Positions 57,161 to 58,450 of a stretch of DNA of 58,450 nucleotides are shown here, one piece after another (the first letter of the stretch is position 1; every line of letters begins with the position of its first letter). The notes beneath the pieces were generated by a model, which was given only the letters and a program-made list of their open reading frames with translations, had not been told where the DNA came from and ran no database searches. Source of the stretch: Ectocarpus siliculosus. Lineage: Eukaryota; Sar; Phaeophyceae; Ectocarpales; Ectocarpaceae. The translations under genes were made by a program, and so were the position numbers. Location: positions 91,958 through 150,407 of the forward strand of contig FN648573.1 of the NCBI GenBank assembly GCA_000310025.1. The letters run 5' to 3'.

Positions 57161-57403
57161 ATGGCGACCAGGCGAAATAATCGCGGCAGTAGCAGTGGCG
57201 GTGGTGGTGCCTCAAACGGCGGTGAAGGCGCTTGGAGTTCGTCCCGTAACGGTGGCTCCCCATCTACTGCGGGTGATGATGATGCTGCTGCACAAGCGGC
57301 CAAGGGCGCCCTTCGCGATGAGGGGGCGGTGAGCTTACCCTATGACACTGAAGGCTGCAACGCCTTTAACAAGATGCACGAACTCTACAACATGTTTGAT
57401 TAA
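57161..57403 (+). CDS. Small Gly/Ser-rich ORF abutting repeat R
   Basis: An 80-codon frame starts MATRRNNRGSSSGGGG and ends FNKMHELYNMFD, with its stop at the first base of repeat R copy 2. The C-terminal 35 residues are not low-complexity and look protein-like. It may be the end of an ORF from the element that carries repeat R, or a small host gene. No family recognised and no counterpart at copy 1. Confidence 0.35.
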   Translation: MATRRNNRGSSSGGGGASNGGEGAWSSSRNGGSPSTAGDDDAAAQAAKGALRDEGAVSLPYDTEGCNAFNKMHELYNMFD

Positions 57404-57735
57404 GGAATAAAAAAAAGCACACACCGAAAGACTACCCATTCGAGATATACCCACAGTCGAACGGGATGTGGTGGAGTCTTTTCAGTGAGTGGAGGAAACC
57501 GGCTGGGTATACTGGACTTATTTCGAGTCTTTTTAAGTTGTACACTGATGATTTATACCAGTGATGCCAGCTGGTGCGAAGTACAAAAACATCTGTATAG
57601 GTAACTTACATTTTACAATACATCCCGTTGTAGTTCTCTACTGGGTCAACGACAAAATATCGGGGAGAATCCCTCCGTTGTGTCGTGTATTGTAAAATGT
57701 AACCTTCACAGGGGACACGGCGCAGTGTCTATTGA
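57400..57735. repeat. Dispersed repeat R, copy 2
   Basis: Matches 21764-22106 with few changes and small indels, including the internal hairpin (ACATTTTACAATACA against TGTATTGTAAAATGT). The match ends at CACGGCGCAGTGTCTATTGA in both copies. Confidence 0.85.
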
Positions 57736-57914
57736 TCTTAGGGACTATTCGGCGGATTCATCCCCGCCCACAAGTCCGGGGCGACACCGCAACGTTGGGG
57801 AGGAGCCGCCAGCAATCTCCGGTGCGGATAAGGTACAAACAAACTACACGACATTGTACCTAATTCTTTTGTAGCCATACAAAAAAACCTCATAAATCTA
57901 CTGCGTGCTGCTGT

Positions 57915-58060
57915 TAACGACCTGAGACAGTATGAAAAGCACACACAGACTACCCGTTCAAGACATAACCAAGTCGAAGGGGATGTGTAGAAGTCTTTTA
58001 CAGTGGGCAGAAAGCCGGCTGGATACTGCTGTGGGCTTACTTTGAGAGTGTTTAACCCTT
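57915..58060. repeat. Dispersed repeat R, copy 3 (diverged, 5' part only)
   Basis: AAAGCACACACAGACTACCC, GTTCAAGACATAACCAAGTC, GAAGGGGATGTG, AAGTCTTTTACAGTGGGCAG and CCGGCTGGATACTG follow the order of the first 120 bases of copy 2, in direct orientation about 180 bp downstream of it. Confidence 0.7.
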
Positions 58061-58180
58061 TCGTGACTGGGTTGATTTGACTTTTTTTTCCGGCTCGCTC
58101 AGCTACTCGACACCACGGTACAAGTACAATCACTATCGCAAAAAACAAATAAAAATCACGAAAAATTATACAATTCCGTA

Positions 58181-58211
58181 CTATTGTTGTTGTTGTTGTT
58201 GTTGTTGTTGT
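58181..58211. repeat. (GTT)n microsatellite
   Basis: About ten uninterrupted GTT units. The remaining sequence to the window end shows no gene; ATCGTGCATG is doubled at 58246-58270. Confidence 0.9.
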
Positions 58212-58450
58212 CTTCACATTAAACCGTATAGATAGAGAGGGATTATCGTGCATGCTATCGTGCATGTAATCGTGAAAACCCTCTCAACGTGCGCGAAACC
58301 TGCACACAGCAGACGAACCTCCTTTCACTCCCAAACTCCTGGACCAGTCATGACAACAACATCAGGCACCGAGGCGTACATCACTCATAGCATCGGCTTC
58401 GGTGTGCGTTGTCTCTGCTCTCCCTTGTGCCCGCGGGACCGGGTTGATCC

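Noticed and set aside
1-58450. CRISPR arrays, bacterial operons, tRNA or rRNA genes
   Set aside because: No spaced identical repeats with unique spacers, no cloverleaf with both A and B boxes and no rRNA core motifs were seen. The window is eukaryotic.

Overview
The window is nuclear DNA of an intron-rich eukaryote, very probably a brown alga of the Ectocarpus type (inference). The clues are long GT-AG introns, leucine-rich-repeat (LRR) exons that each carry one repeat, abundant CAG/CAA microsatellites, and a 100-base assembly gap (N) at 41641-41740. Most open reading frames are chance or antisense. Four protein-coding genes can be supported from splice-phase continuity, protein repeats or family motifs.

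Layout. About 1.0-10.3 kb (minus): a modular cysteine-rich gene with a Pro/Thr/Glu repeat linker and tandem Cys-rich domains whose exon boundaries keep phase 1. 10.6-11.7 kb: a 5'-truncated non-LTR retrotransposon (LINE) with a poly(C) tail. 12.7-13.8 kb: a DNA transposon-like element with terminal inverted repeats and TA flanks, containing a perfect 44-bp palindrome. 13.8-19.3 kb: nothing recognised. 19.4-20.5 kb (minus): an FNIP-repeat protein. 21.8-22.1 kb: a dispersed repeat with further copies at 57.4 and 57.9 kb. 23.3-36.9 kb (plus): a 14-exon LRR gene, 475 codons; ten of its LRR exons are exactly 72 nt and phase 1, one is 75 nt with a GC donor, and relic LRR exons, MITEs and SINE-like elements lie in the introns. 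37-41.6 kb: mostly unassigned, with a weak unknown minus-strand gene candidate. 41.6-42.95 kb: a second LINE copy. 43.7-52.8 kb (minus): a 10-exon gene of the HABP4/SERBP1/Stm1 family of RG-rich mRNA- and ribosome-binding proteins, with all splice phases consistent and 436 residues. 54.35-56.87 kb: a satellite array with an almost exact 167-bp period, a four-monomer higher-order unit and an internal half-period. 57.16-57.40 kb: a small ORF that abuts the dispersed repeat.

The genes do not form a pathway. The window is a typical gene-plus-repeat stretch. Its most distinctive points are the exon-per-repeat LRR gene and its decaying spare exons, the Cys-rich domains with different intron counts, the poly(C)-tailed LINE/SINE set with C-tracts at both ends, and the 167-bp satellite.
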